Of a stretch of 64,000 nt of DNA, positions 11,329 through 20,980 are shown in pieces. The notes under the pieces were generated by a model. It was given only the letters and a program-made list of their open reading frames with translations, was not told the DNA's origin and searched no databases. Each line of letters begins with the position of its first letter. Positions within the stretch are counted from its first letter, which is position 1. This DNA comes from Hypericum androsaemum (lineage: Eukaryota; Streptophyta; Magnoliopsida; Malpighiales; Hypericaceae), in NCBI GenBank assembly GCA_963995505.1, contig OZ023192.1, forward strand, positions 4,199,001 to 4,263,000, given 5' to 3'. The translations under genes and the position numbers were made by a program.

Positions 11329-11542
11329 CTAGAATTCTATTGCTTGTCATGTTATTGTGTTTGATCTTGTTTTAGCATCGGGTGATGTAACGTACTTTGT
11401 TCGAATTTCTATATTTAATGAATAATGTTTTCAACTATAAATGCATGTAGTTCTTTTGTTTGTCAAGTGGGTTAAATAAATATTCATAACGGTCCATTTT
11501 TGCGCGCTTATAACGGGTTTTCAAAAACCGCATAATTCAAAG

Positions 11543-12881
11543 CAATGTTTTTAAAACCGAACCAGAGGCTGACCCGAAATTCTTCTTTTTTCCGGTTCAC
11601 TCGGTTCGACCGGTCAGGTATCCTGTCCGACCGGAGCTTTTTAACATATATTATTATTATTATATTATAATTAAAAGAGCTTCCCATCCCATGTTCCCAT
11701 TGTATCCCAGTTATCCCCAAGTAGACCTGACCACGGTTCGAATTTGGACGAATTCGAATTGAATTTATTCGAATTCAAATTCATCAAAACATTAAACCAT
11801 ATTCAATTCTTTACAAGACGAATCGAATACGAATTATAAATTTTCGAATTCAAATCAAAATTGAATCGAATTATAATCAAATTATAATCGAATTCGAATC
11901 GAATTATAATCGAATTATAACCGAATTTTTCTCTCTCAAATCCCCCCATTTTATTTGAATTTTTAACATATATTATTATTATATGTACATGAATTTGAAT
12001 CGAATTTAACACGAATTTAACTCGAATCAAAATTTTGAATCGAATTCGAATTAAATTTGCCAGTTTTACGAATTATAAATATCTTGAACCGTATTCAATT
12101 CATTTTATGACGAATTCGAATCAAATTTTTTACGAATCAAATTATTGACGAATCGAATCGAATTTTTAACGAATCGAATCACGAATCAGATTCAATTCAT
12201 GGCCAAGTCTATCCCCAAGACCACAACCCTTTCCTAAAAAAAAAGACCACAACCCTAGGCAACTTCTTTTAGTTTTTAGTTATTTCCTTCGCCTCCCTAT
12301 GTCAAAATTAATCACAACAAAAGAATCTTCATCTACTTCTAAAAAAAACTATCATCTTATTCCTCTTTCTTCACCGAGAAACCATTACCCCTCGGCCCTC
12401 CCACCTCTCCCCTCACCACCTAACAAAACAAAAGAGAGAGAAAAAGATGGTCAATTTTTTTAACTGTACATCTCAAGGCCAATCCGAAAATTAAGATTTG
12501 GGCGTTTTGGTGGTCCACGAAGGAGCTTCAAGATCTTTTTGCTTTCCCTTTAATGGCACGTGGTGGGGACCATTCCATGAAATTTGACACTCAATTGGTG
12601 TAGTTCTTCTTGGTTTCTCTTTGTTTTGGGGATGATTCCAAGATCTTTTATGTTGGAGACGACCTCCCTGGAGAAGCAAGGGGTGAGACCCAATTTTCTT
12701 TTCTTTTTTTCATTTTTTCGGCTGAACCGGGTCAACCAAGACGTCAAAGCCGTCCGGTCAGACCATTTTTAGGGCGGTTTGACCGCTCTTCGGGTTTTAG
12801 GCAGAAAATGACCCGGGATCAGTCTCGGGTGGTAGTCGGACCGGTCCAGCCGATGGTCCGACCGCAGTTTTTAAAATATTG
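11543..12881. mobile_element. hAT-like element, TIR CAATGTTTTTAAAAC
   Basis: The left end is CAATGTTTTTAAAACCGAACC; the right end read in reverse is CAATATTTTAAAAACTGCGGTC. An exact 8-bp target duplication ATTCAAAG lies at 11535-11542 and 12882-12889. Both subterminal regions are rich in CGGTTCGACCGGTC / GGACCGGTCC motifs. The element at 43682-44178 has related ends and motifs and so belongs to the same group. It contains another element inserted at 11722-12211. The remaining interior (12220-12700) shows no transposase. Confidence 0.8.
11722..12211. mobile_element. nested hAT-like MITE rich in GAATTCGAAT
   Basis: 490 bp with ends TAGACCTGACCACGG and, in reverse from the right, TAGACTTGGCCATGAATT. 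The exact 8-bp duplication TCCCCAAG flanks it at 11714-11721 and 12212-12219. The body is a degenerate array of AATTCGAAT-like words on both strands. It sits inside the older element 11543-12881, giving a clear order of insertion. Confidence 0.85.
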
Positions 12882-13389
12882 ATTCAAAGTAAAAGATTTT
12901 TATGACTTGCAAACTAATTCAATAACGGTTCATTTTCGCGCGTTTATTAATAGCTTTTCAAAAAGAGCAATATACAAAGACTAAAGTTCGCATTTTAATA
13001 TTTTGTTAGGTAGATATTTGAAAATTTAAGTGTGTTTTTAATATATTTTTATAACTTAATTGGTATATTTCTCGACAAAAGTACTATTGTATTTATAAAA
13101 GATTCTATATGTCTATGTCCTTTCTAGTTTTATTCAACGTTTATTGACATAAAAGGAAAATAAATCCTATACTTATTCATAAAGAACATTTACTTTGAAA
13201 ACTTTGAAATTAGAGCAATTAATACTCTCTACCTATAAAATTATAAATAAAAAAATTGAAAAGAAATATGAATGATAAGAAAACTTTGAAAAGCTTTCCT
13301 TAGAAAAGAAAATGAACAGATATTCTTTCTACCACTAATTAATATAAAAAACCAATAATTCGAAAAAAATCCTAAATATTCTGTAATAT

Positions 13390-13923
13390 TTTTAACTATT
13401 CTCTCTTCTCACTGCCATTTATCCAAACTAGTGAATCCCTTTGAAGTGATAATATTCGAGGACTAATCTGTACACTCTCTTAAAGAAAAGGACCAATCTG
13501 TTGATGATAAAGAGAGAACGGCGAAGCTGTTGTAATCCATAGGAGGCTCGAATATTGAAGGAATTAGCTGTTAATGCTAACAACCAGATACTCAATTGGT
13601 GGAACTCCCCGATTCAGGAGCACACATGGCCTAACCTAGGGGCATTTAAGGCCTCCTTAGAAGAATTGAAGAGGAATGTCTTAGTACAAAAGGAGATTCC
13701 CAATATTCTCCAAGCATCTTCTCTGCCACCTCCACTTCCACCACCAATAGAACTACCATCATTACCACCAACCTATTATGAATCTAGTTCTGCTCATGTT
13801 ATTGGCTACTTTTCTCAGCCATTGAATGTCAATATTCCTTACGTAGAGAACAACTTTAGTGGTGGAATGAGTGTCGCAAGTGTGAATGACAACGGATTCC
13901 CAAGTGGGAATTACATGGTGTAG
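13390..13923 (+). pseudogene. chimera: cystatin-gene 5' flank joined to MADS exon 2
   Basis: 13390-13550 matches the 5' flank of the cystatin-like copy at 14843 (compare ATCCAAACTAGTGAATCCCT and GAAGCTGTTGTAATCC with 14670-14800). At GAATATT (about 13549) it switches to MADS exon 2. From 13555 to the TAG at 13921 the frame is open for 122 residues with SLEELKRNVLVQKEIPN, PPPLPPPIELPSLPP and a FPSGNYMV end, closely like residues 131-242 of the intact MADS protein. There is no MADS domain and no ATG at the join, so this is a truncated duplicate. It could be transcribed from a cystatin-type promoter; that is inference. Confidence 0.75.
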
Positions 13924-13999
13924 CTAGAATTTTTGCTGCCTATCATGTTATTGTGTTTGATCTCGTTTTAGCGTTGGGCGATGTAAGGTACTTTGTTCG

Positions 14000-14410
14000 A
14001 ATTTCTATATTTAATGATTAATTAATCAAGTTCTTTCATTTGTAAAATGGTCTAAATAATTGTTCGTAACAGTACATTTTCGAGCGCATATAACTAATTT
14101 TCAAAAACAACATAATGTAAAATAAAAGTTTTTTTTATAACTTGCACACTAATTTAATAACAGTGCATTTTCGTGCGATTATTATTTGCTTTGAAAAAAA
14201 AGCAATATATAAAGACTAAACTTCACATTTTTACGTAGATATTTGGAAATGTTAGTATGTTTTAATATATTTATAACTTAATTGGTATATTTCTCGTCAA
14301 AAGTACTATTTGTATTTATAAAAGATCCTACACATCTACGCCTCTCTAGTTTTTATTCAATTTTTATTGACATAAAAGGAAAATAAATCCTCTACTTATT
14401 CATAAAGAAC
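14000..14410 (+). repeat. 3'-flank repeat D, copy 3
   Basis: Follows the MADS exon-2 chimera and its 3'UTR. It carries two diverged motif copies, GTAACAGTACATTTTCGAGCG at about 14067 and ATAACAGTGCATTTTCGTGCG at about 14157, then the TTAATTGGTATATTTCTCGTC segment at about 14280 and CATAAAAGGAAAATAAATCC at about 14371. Confidence 0.65.
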
Positions 14411-15742
14411 ATTTACTTTGAAAACTTAAAAATTAGTGCCATTAATACTCTCTACGTATAAAATTATAAATAATTACAAAAAATAAAAATTGTAAAGAAA
14501 TATGAATAATCAGAAAACTTCGAAAAGTTTTCCATAGAAAAAACTAAACAGATATACTTTCTACCATTAAATGATAATAAAAATTTAATAATTAGAAAAA
14601 AAATTCCTAAAAATTCCATAATTTTTTTAGCTAATTCTCTCTTCTCATTCGCTCCTCTTGAGCACCGCCATTTATCCAAACTAGTGAATCCCTCTGAAGT
14701 GATAATGTTGAAGACTAACCTGTACACTCTCCTAAATAAAAGGACTAATATGTAAATGATAAAAAGAAATAAGGATGAAGCTGTTATAATCCAAAGGAGG
14801 AGCGAATATTAGGGTTTTGTTTAGGACTCTCTCGATCGGATCATGGCTTCTGTGGCAGAAATTGTGGATGACCTGCAATCCAAGAATGTGAGCAGCGATA
14901 GAGAACCCGAAAGGCTGAAGCTGGAGGAAGGATTCGACAAGGACGACAGCGAAAGCGACAGAGAACCTGAAAGGCCGAAACTGGAGGAAAGAATCCAAGG
15001 GCACAACAACTGCATCGACTGCATCAACAAGGACGACAGCGACATCGACAGCTGCGGTTAAGATGATGGCCGCTACGATATCGACCGAGACGATGTCAGC
15101 AGCGTCGACTACAGCGAGGATGAAACCATGAGTGAGGAAGAACACAAAGTGTTTTGCCAATATCTCTAGCAAATAAAAAAACCGAGGTGCCTATGTGTGT
15201 GTGTATATATATTCATATATTGATAGAATGGAATTTATTAATCATCAATGTGCATTAGGAGTTGGTGAAATAATATAGTTTTCCTGTTGTTAAACTCATT
15301 TTTTCTTTCAATGCGAATGTTTTGATTTGGTAGTAACTGGTGGTGTTCTGCTAGGGTTTCGATGTCGACATATTTCCTAAGCGTGTGATCGAAGGACTTC
15401 ATCTGGTTGATATAGATGCATATTCTGATGAAATTGAGAAGTGTGCAGAATACGCAATCAAATGTCACAACGAGAAAAAGGTTTATTTGTGTTTGTTGAG
15501 AGATCGTTTTTTTTGCTCGATTTATAAATAGCCCGTTGTGTTGTACTAATATATCTTTCTGTACTATTAGCCTGAGAAGTTTGAGTTTGTGAGGGCTCTC
15601 AAGGTTATTGAAGGTTCCACCAATGGTTTCATGTACTTCATAACCTTGGAAGCCAAAGTTATATGTAATGATCCTAATTGAAGGATTAGGACTGATTAGA
15701 GTTTATGAACAAGAAAGAGGGAAAAAAGAGAGAGAAGAAGAT

Positions 15743-16286
15743 GGTTACCTCTAAGGTAATTCAGCAAAAGTTGTAGAAATTTTGGCCCCGATGGAGGTCA
15801 AAGGAAGGCCTTAGGTTTTACCAATTTGTGACTTGGTTGAAGAAGTTAAACTACGCTGCAGTTTTAATGTTGTTAGTGATGGAAACAGTGGAACAAGTTA
15901 GTAGAATCATGTTTGGTTTACATCATCAGTGGAGGTTAAGATTTGTAGGTGGTGAGATGCTTGACCACTTGGGAAAGGTTGCTATTGTTTTTGGCAGCGG
16001 GCAGCAGCACGATAATTGTGTTCTTGCTAAACCCAGCTATGCGCATGCTGTTAAAATTCACGTTAGGGTTGAAGACTATGGATGCATGGTGAATCTTTTC
16101 TGTTGTGTCAGAAAAATGGAAGAAGCTTATAAGCTGATGAAGAACATGGAGATTGCAACTGATTCTGTTTTGAGGGGTACTGTGTTTGATGCTTGCAAGT
16201 TTTGTAGGGACATCAATTTAGGAATGGAGCTGCAGTTTGGAGATTCTGTAATTGTTACAGATACCTATTTTGATCTTGGAGATTGA
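15743..16286 (+). pseudogene. captured PPR-gene fragment, copy in the inverted block
   Basis: Encodes VEDYGCMVNLFCCVRKMEEA and YKLMKNMEIATDSVLRGTVF, then CKFCRDINLGMEL, the pattern of the last PPR repeats and E-type motif of a plant pentatricopeptide repeat protein (compare the general form YGCMVDLLGRAG...EEA...LMK). The last 153 codons (15828-16286) are open; upstream a TAG interrupts the same frame at about 15775. It is a near copy of 17255-17806 on the other strand. Confidence 0.7.
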
Positions 16287-17095
16287 GTAGTTGCTATACT
16301 TCTATGGAATTATACTCCTGTAGAGGTGGAATTCGGTAGACTTCCCACAACTTCGATTGGAGTTTTGCTTGCTTGTGAACAAGTTACTTATTTGAACTAG
16401 AATAGCTATTGCAAATCTATTCCAGGGGCTGTTACTATGAATTGGATTAAAGTGGATGGTGAGAAATATGAATTTGACAATGGCCCTTCTTATTCAGAAA
16501 AGGGTGGAGGCTTTCCTCGAAGATGGTTTTGGTTGTAATTTAATGTATTGGAAGATGTTCACTTGCTTACGATAAACTTGGGTGATCTTGCAAAGTATAA
16601 TGGGTTGTCTTGGAAGTTGTCACATGCTGGTGTTGTTTCTGATTACAAGGACACAAGGTAGGAGCTACCTATTGCTCTTCGAACTTGGTCCCAAATTGGT
16701 ACGGCCTTGCTTTGTGTTGTAGATGGTGTTGTAGACCGATTTCATAAGGTTTGGAAAACCGTTGTTGTTTGGTGTCGGCCACAACTTGATTCATGGCAAA
16801 AGCAGCATATATTCGAGATATGTGACCATGGCAAAAGCAGCATATGTCAAGCAATAGTTGCAGATGTTGGCACTACATTTAGATTGATGGCTGCAAGTGC
16901 TATTCATCTAGTTCCAGAGGTTGTATATTGGCTTGGATCAAAGAACGAGCAGATAATGGCACTTGTCTTGACTGTGCGGTGCACTTGGGGTTCTGTCGAA
17001 GTTCAACAAGAAGCTAGGATGCACGGGCGAGTTCAATATTTTGACTTCGATGTTTCTCGAACCCTGAGGACAAGGTTCTTATTGAAGGAGGGAGT
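16287..17095 (+). other. element interior ending in a polypurine tract
   Basis: Internal DNA of the inverted block. Short coding-like stretches (16707-17138 is open) match nothing I recognise and may be other captured sequence; the end, ...LLKEGVV, resembles the tail typical of the 3' end of gypsy pol genes. ATTGAAGGAGGGAGT at 17081-17095 is a good polypurine tract directly before the LTR start TGTTATGATC at 17096. Confidence 0.5.
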
Positions 17096-17254
17096 TGTTA
17101 TGATCTCAGGACTAAATAGCAATAATAGGAGTTCATAGGCTACTGAATTGTAATAGGGCTTTTGGGGTATAAATAGAGCCAAGAGACAACTCTAGAGACC
17201 AATATGATATTTTATAATCAAATTCAGAAACTTACGTTTCTCTTCTCTCTCTCA
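17096..17254 (+). repeat. first part of the split 3' LTR (inverted)
   Basis: Reads TGTTATGATCTCAGGACTAA on the plus strand and includes GGTATAAATAGAGCC. It matches the first ~160 bases of the complete LTR at 19604-19358 but in opposite orientation, and stops at CTCTCTCTCATC, where PPR sequence starts. The missing LTR end is found at 15664-15742. Confidence 0.85.
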
Positions 17255-17806
17255 TCTCCAAGATCAAAATAGGTATCCGCAACAATTACAGAATCTCCAA
17301 ACTGCATCTCCATTCCTAAATTGATGTCCCTACAAAACTTGCAAGCGTCAAACACAGTACTTCTCAAAACAGAATCAGTTGTAATCTCCATGTTCTTCAT
17401 CAGCTTATAAGCTTCTTCCATTTGTCTGACACAACAGAAAAGATTCACCATGCATCCATAGTCTTCAACTCTAACGTGAATTTTAACAGCATGCGCATAG
17501 CTGGGTTTAGCAAGAACATAATTACAGTGCTGCTGCCCGCTGCCAAAAACAACAGCAACCTTTCCCAAGTGGTCAAGCATCTCACCACCTACAAATCTTA
17601 ACCTCTACTGATGATGTAAACCAAACAGGATTCTACTAACTTGTTCTACTGTTTCCATCACTAACAACATTAAAACTGTAGCATAGTTTAACTTCTTCAA
17701 CCAAGTCACAAATTGGTAAAACCTAAGGTCTTCGTTTGACCTCCATCGGGGCCAAAATTTCCAAAACTTTTGCTGAATTACCTTAGAGGTAACCATCTTT
17801 AACACT
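17255..17806 (-). pseudogene. captured PPR-gene fragment, direct copy
   Basis: On the minus strand it encodes the same protein stretch as 15743-16286 (VEDYGCMVNLFCCVRQMEEA, CKFCRDINLGMEM, DTYFDLGD), with a TAG at about 17608-17610 between the two open parts. The two copies form inverted repeats of about 550 bp with a ~970-bp spacer. It ends abruptly at 17255 in LTR sequence. Confidence 0.7.
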
Positions 17807-18123
17807 CTATTTTGCTAATCGTCAAAAACTTTACTGAGCCACGATAAAAACACCTTCTCCATTACAAAGATGGGCTTCACAACTGACTTCCATTTATCCT
17901 TGATGCCACCTGTCATCAACTGATGTTTGAATATAATTGATCTTGTAACCTCCTTATTAGTGAGGCCAAACTCCTTCACGTAATTAAGTTTTTGGTTCGT
18001 GTCATCCAAACTGTAGTGTCCAAATATCATGTGAATGTCAAAGACCATAATGCTAAAATCCTTCTCACTAAACTCTTCCAAAAGAGCAGGAACATGCCAA
18101 TTGCCCCCACCAAACCTACTATC

Positions 18124-19317
18124 CTACCTCACAGCAGTCAATGTAGCATTACTAACAGCACCAGCTTCTATCAAAGCCACATTTTTAGTTGTGTATGTGT
18201 CACAAGGCTGCCCTATTTTGATGTTTGGACGAACAAAGAAGACTTCTATGCTAGGAAGCACCACCAGTATCCTCTGTGTCATAATGTAAAGATCTTTTGT
18301 TTCCAATTCAGCTTCATGTCCCTTCAATTGGTCGTTAACAATTTCTTTAGAAGTTGCTTCAATCAATTTGTCACTAGAATCACCACCCTCTGACTTGTTT
18401 ATGGAATCACCACCAATTTGAGTATGCACTATTACTGTCGCCACTACGGTTGCTAAGCTTTTACTAGAACTACCCTCTTGTGCAACTCGTTTTCCTTTAT
18501 CCTGTACGTCAGCATTCTCATGATCAGCAGCAATTACAATCTTGGTTTCACTTTCAGTGTCAGTTGCAACTACACCCTCAACAAGACTACATGATTTAGG
18601 CTTGACCAACGAGACTCCATCAATTTTAACCCCTTGGTCATTAACCTCGTGTTTTTCCTCAATTGGTTCGTAATCTACTGATTCCTCAACTTTCTCATCA
18701 TCATTCTCAAAACGCTCACATAAAGCGTCTACAAATTCATCCCGATCAGTCTTTTCATTACCCAAACTCCATGACCTATAACATTCTCTCGATTTACCGA
18801 TCAATAAATCTGCCACTATACTATCTTTGTATATCTCCAAAGAATGGTTAACCTAGAAGTATTCTTCACAAAGATCCACCCAATCTTTCGGGTTAACCCC
18901 CAAAAAAGTAGGAAGATCTCGTTTAGTCAGGAATTTATTTACCTCTTGATGTCTCTCCGTTGCAAGAATTCTGTGTCACGGCACCTCCTCTGCTTCACTC
19001 CGACGACTTCCTAAAATTAGAACAGAACAGTTAACGTTCCACCCACCACGTTGAACCATCCTAGTATCCTTCTCCGGCACGCTATGGATGTTCTTCGCTT
19101 CTTGGATTCGTTCTTGAGGAAAAAGGGATGATTCATTTCTGGCCAAGGCTTCTATGCGGGACACCTTCGAACTCCGAGGAGGGTCAGCGTTGGTCTTTTG
19201 GAACTCATCCATCTTCCGGCGACTCTGTCCAAGGTCCTCTTCCAAGGCCGAAATTGTCCAACTCCAAGTATTCTCCAGGGTGTGAAATTGATTCTCTGTA
19301 TGTCTCCATCGTGCCAT
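18124..19317 (-). pseudogene. retrotransposon gag-like protein
   Basis: Starts at an ATG at 19317, shortly after the primer site, and stays in one frame for about 398 codons apart from a TGA at 18976-18978 and a TAG at 18853-18855. The N-terminal part is charged and probably coiled-coil. The middle carries RDLPTFLGVNPKDWVDLCEEYF, the ... W ... YF pattern of Ty3-type gag proteins, followed by VADLLIGKSRECYRSW and FVDALCERFE. The C-terminal half is acidic and serine-rich, without a zinc knuckle that I can see. The family call rests on that gag pattern alone. Confidence 0.6.
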
Positions 19318-19343
19318 TAGCTAGCAATTTCGAGGATTGCGTA

Positions 19344-19355
19344 GCTTTGATACCA
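19344..19355 (-). other. primer-binding site, tRNA-Met type
   Basis: On the minus strand TGGTATCAAAGC begins two bases after the LTR end. It resembles the TGGTATCAGAGC site complementary to the 3' end of plant methionine tRNA, which sets the element's orientation. Confidence 0.75.
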
Positions 19356-19357
19356 CT

Positions 19358-19604
19358 TGTAATGATCCTAATTGAAGGATTATGACTGATTAGGGTTTAT
19401 GAACAAGAAAGAGGGGAAAAGGAGAGAGAAGAAGATAGGAAGGGATGAGAGAGAGAAGAGAAACGTAAGTTTCTGAATTTGATTACAAAATATTAGATTG
19501 GTCTCTAAAGTTGTCTCTTGTCTCTATTTATACCCCAGAAACCCTATTATAATTCAGTAGTCTATGAACTCCTATTATTGCTATTTAGTCCTGAGATCAT
19601 AACA
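19358..19604 (-). repeat. 5' LTR (247 bp) of the PPR-carrying element
   Basis: On the minus strand it reads from TGTTATGATCTCAGGAC to GGATCATTACA, with TG...CA ends. A TATAAATAGAGAC TATA box is present in the first half. Its first half matches 17096-17254 (opposite strand) and its last part matches 15664-15742, the two separated pieces of the other LTR. Confidence 0.85.
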
Positions 19605-19711
19605 TTATATCCTCAGGGGATACCAAGATTTACCAAGCAAAAGTCTGGGATAATTTCTTAAGCAACAAGATGACACTCTACATCTTCAGGCCCAAACGTG
19701 GTCAAAATTGA

Positions 19712-20619
19712 TGGTAATTTGTAATCTCCAAGATCAAGTCTTAGGAAAGGTTACCTATGAGCCCTTGCTCTAACTGTATAAGGGAGGGAAAAATTGAAGG
19801 TAATGTTAGGAGATTTTGAGCCGTATATTCTTGATAGTTAGCTCGTCAATACTTATCAGCTAACACGCTGAGGCACATATCCTGCATTATTTAAGTATGC
19901 TCTTGGTAGATGATTTGTAAATACTTTTCAACTACATTACGAGGCATAGATCATGCAATCTTTTATTACTAATTAAAATTAAAAATTAATTCGCAACTCG
20001 GTTGCTTATTATGGTTAAATGCTCTTAAAACTCTACATCTTTTGCACGAAACTTTTGACCAAAGTTGCTTATGGAATTTACTGAAAAGGGAAAGAGTATT
20101 TATGTTGTATGTCTTGTTAGAAGCATGAATTTGTGCTTTGATGGTTTTGCTCCATTAGGGGAAAGTTCCAGTGCTAACTCTTATCTACTGTGAGTTAACC
20201 ATTTGCCAATTAGGGTACAGCTATAAAATGCTATATATTTTCTGCCCCATTCTTTAAGTTTTGTGTATTTCTGCTTTATTAGCTTGTGATGGATGTCTGT
20301 CCTGCCACTTGCTCCATACTTGTTTGATTTTCTTATGTAGATTATATGGATTTTTATTTTGATTTGGGGTAGCGATAATTTAAGATTAAAAACCTTGCAC
20401 GTTAAAAATCGTCTGTCTACTATGTATGCATATTCTTATCAAGAGTGAAGCAAAATAATTAGATGTAGTTCTCTATTAAATTACCTATCCTCAATGTTCC
20501 TTACTATCTACCTATCCTCAATGAATGATACCAAATTTATCAAGAGAGTATCACGTGGAGTAGCTAGCATTTTGCTTCTCCACATTGTTTTGAGGGCTAT
20601 GTAGTTTACCTTGTTTGAG
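19712..20619 (+). other. 3' flank of cystatin-like copy 1
   Basis: Non-coding. Segments match the 3' flanks of other copies in reverse orientation at 22955-23260 and 25945-26400 and in the same orientation at about 37600-37900 (for example ATCTTTTGCACGAAACTTTTGACCAAAGTTG). This supports duplication of gene plus flank as one unit. Confidence 0.5.
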
Positions 20620-20980
20620 TTTATGTATTTAATGAACAATTTTGAGACTATAAGTATGTAGTTCTTTCACTTGTAAAGTTGTTTCAATAACGGTCCATCG
20701 TCGCGCGATTGTAACTGTATTTCAAAAAGAACAAGATCTAGAGTTCACATTTTTTACAAATTGCAAATTGAGACAAAAAATTTCAACCATCAGAGGTAGA
20801 TATTTGAAATGTTAGTATGTTGCTAATACATTTACAACTTGATTGGTTTATTTTCGAACAGAAGTACTATCTTTAGTTATAAAAGATCTGCATATCTACT
20901 TCCTCTCCATTTTATTCAATTTTTTTATTGTATTAAAGGAAAATATAATCTGTACTTATTCAAATGAAGAATTACAATTA
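20620..20980 (+). repeat. 3'-flank repeat D, copy 4
   Basis: Contains TTTATGTATTTAATGAACAATTT, ATAACGGTCCATCGTCGCGCG at about 20689, GTAGATATTTGAAATGTTAGTATG at about 20797 and TAAAGGAAAATATAATC. No MADS coding sequence precedes it here. Confidence 0.65.

Larger units (their letters stand above)
11398..13210 (+). repeat. 3'-flank repeat D, copy 2, split by a hAT-like element
   Basis: The MADS 3'UTR end (TTCTATATTTAATGAATAATG at 11406-11426, containing a poly(A)-signal-like AATAAT) runs into the repeat D motif ATAACGGTCCATTTTTGCGCG near 11487. The repeat is interrupted at 11543-12881 and resumes at 12890 with a second ATAACGGTTCATTTTCGCGCG at 12921, then TTAATTGGTATATTTCTCG at about 13058. 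Two motif copies about 100 bp apart before interruption show an internal duplication, also seen in the copy at 14000-14410. Confidence 0.65.
15664..19604 (-). mobile_element. non-autonomous LTR retroelement with captured PPR fragments
   Basis: Oriented on the minus strand. It is flanked by an exact 5-bp duplication TTATA (15659-15663 and 19605-19609). Order along the minus strand: complete 5' LTR 19604-19358, tRNA-Met-type primer site, gag-like frame, an unrecognised open frame (18081-17815), a PPR-gene fragment, then an inverted block containing a second PPR fragment, other internal sequence, a polypurine tract and the first part of the 3' LTR, and finally the last 80 bp or so of the 3' LTR at 15664-15742. 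There is no recognisable protease, reverse transcriptase or integrase, so mobility would depend on another element. The 3' LTR is split by the inversion. It inserted into exon 3 of a cystatin-like gene. Confidence 0.85.
14843..19711 (+). pseudogene. cystatin-related gene, copy 1, split by an LTR element
   Basis: Exon 1 begins with ATG at 14843 after a CTCTCTCGATCGGATC leader shared with other copies. It encodes an acidic Asp/Ser-rich region, then has a TAA at 15059 and a TAG at about 15167 in the region equivalent to YLKQIK. Exon 2 (about 15354-15480) encodes GFDVDIFPKRVIEGL and CAEYAIKCHNEKK; exon 3 starts at about 15571 (PEKFEFVRALKVIEGS, GFMYFITLEAK). The coding sequence is cut at 15663 by the element 15664-19604, flanked by TTATA on both sides, and resumes to a TGA at 19709-19711 (TKIYQAKVWDNF, LYIFRPKRG). 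The stops and the insertion make it non-functional. Compare the intact relative at 23268-24093. Confidence 0.85.

Noticed and set aside
14732..15172. 146-residue hydrophobic open frame on the minus strand
   Set aside because: Antisense of the acidic exon 1 of cystatin-like copy 1; same artefact.
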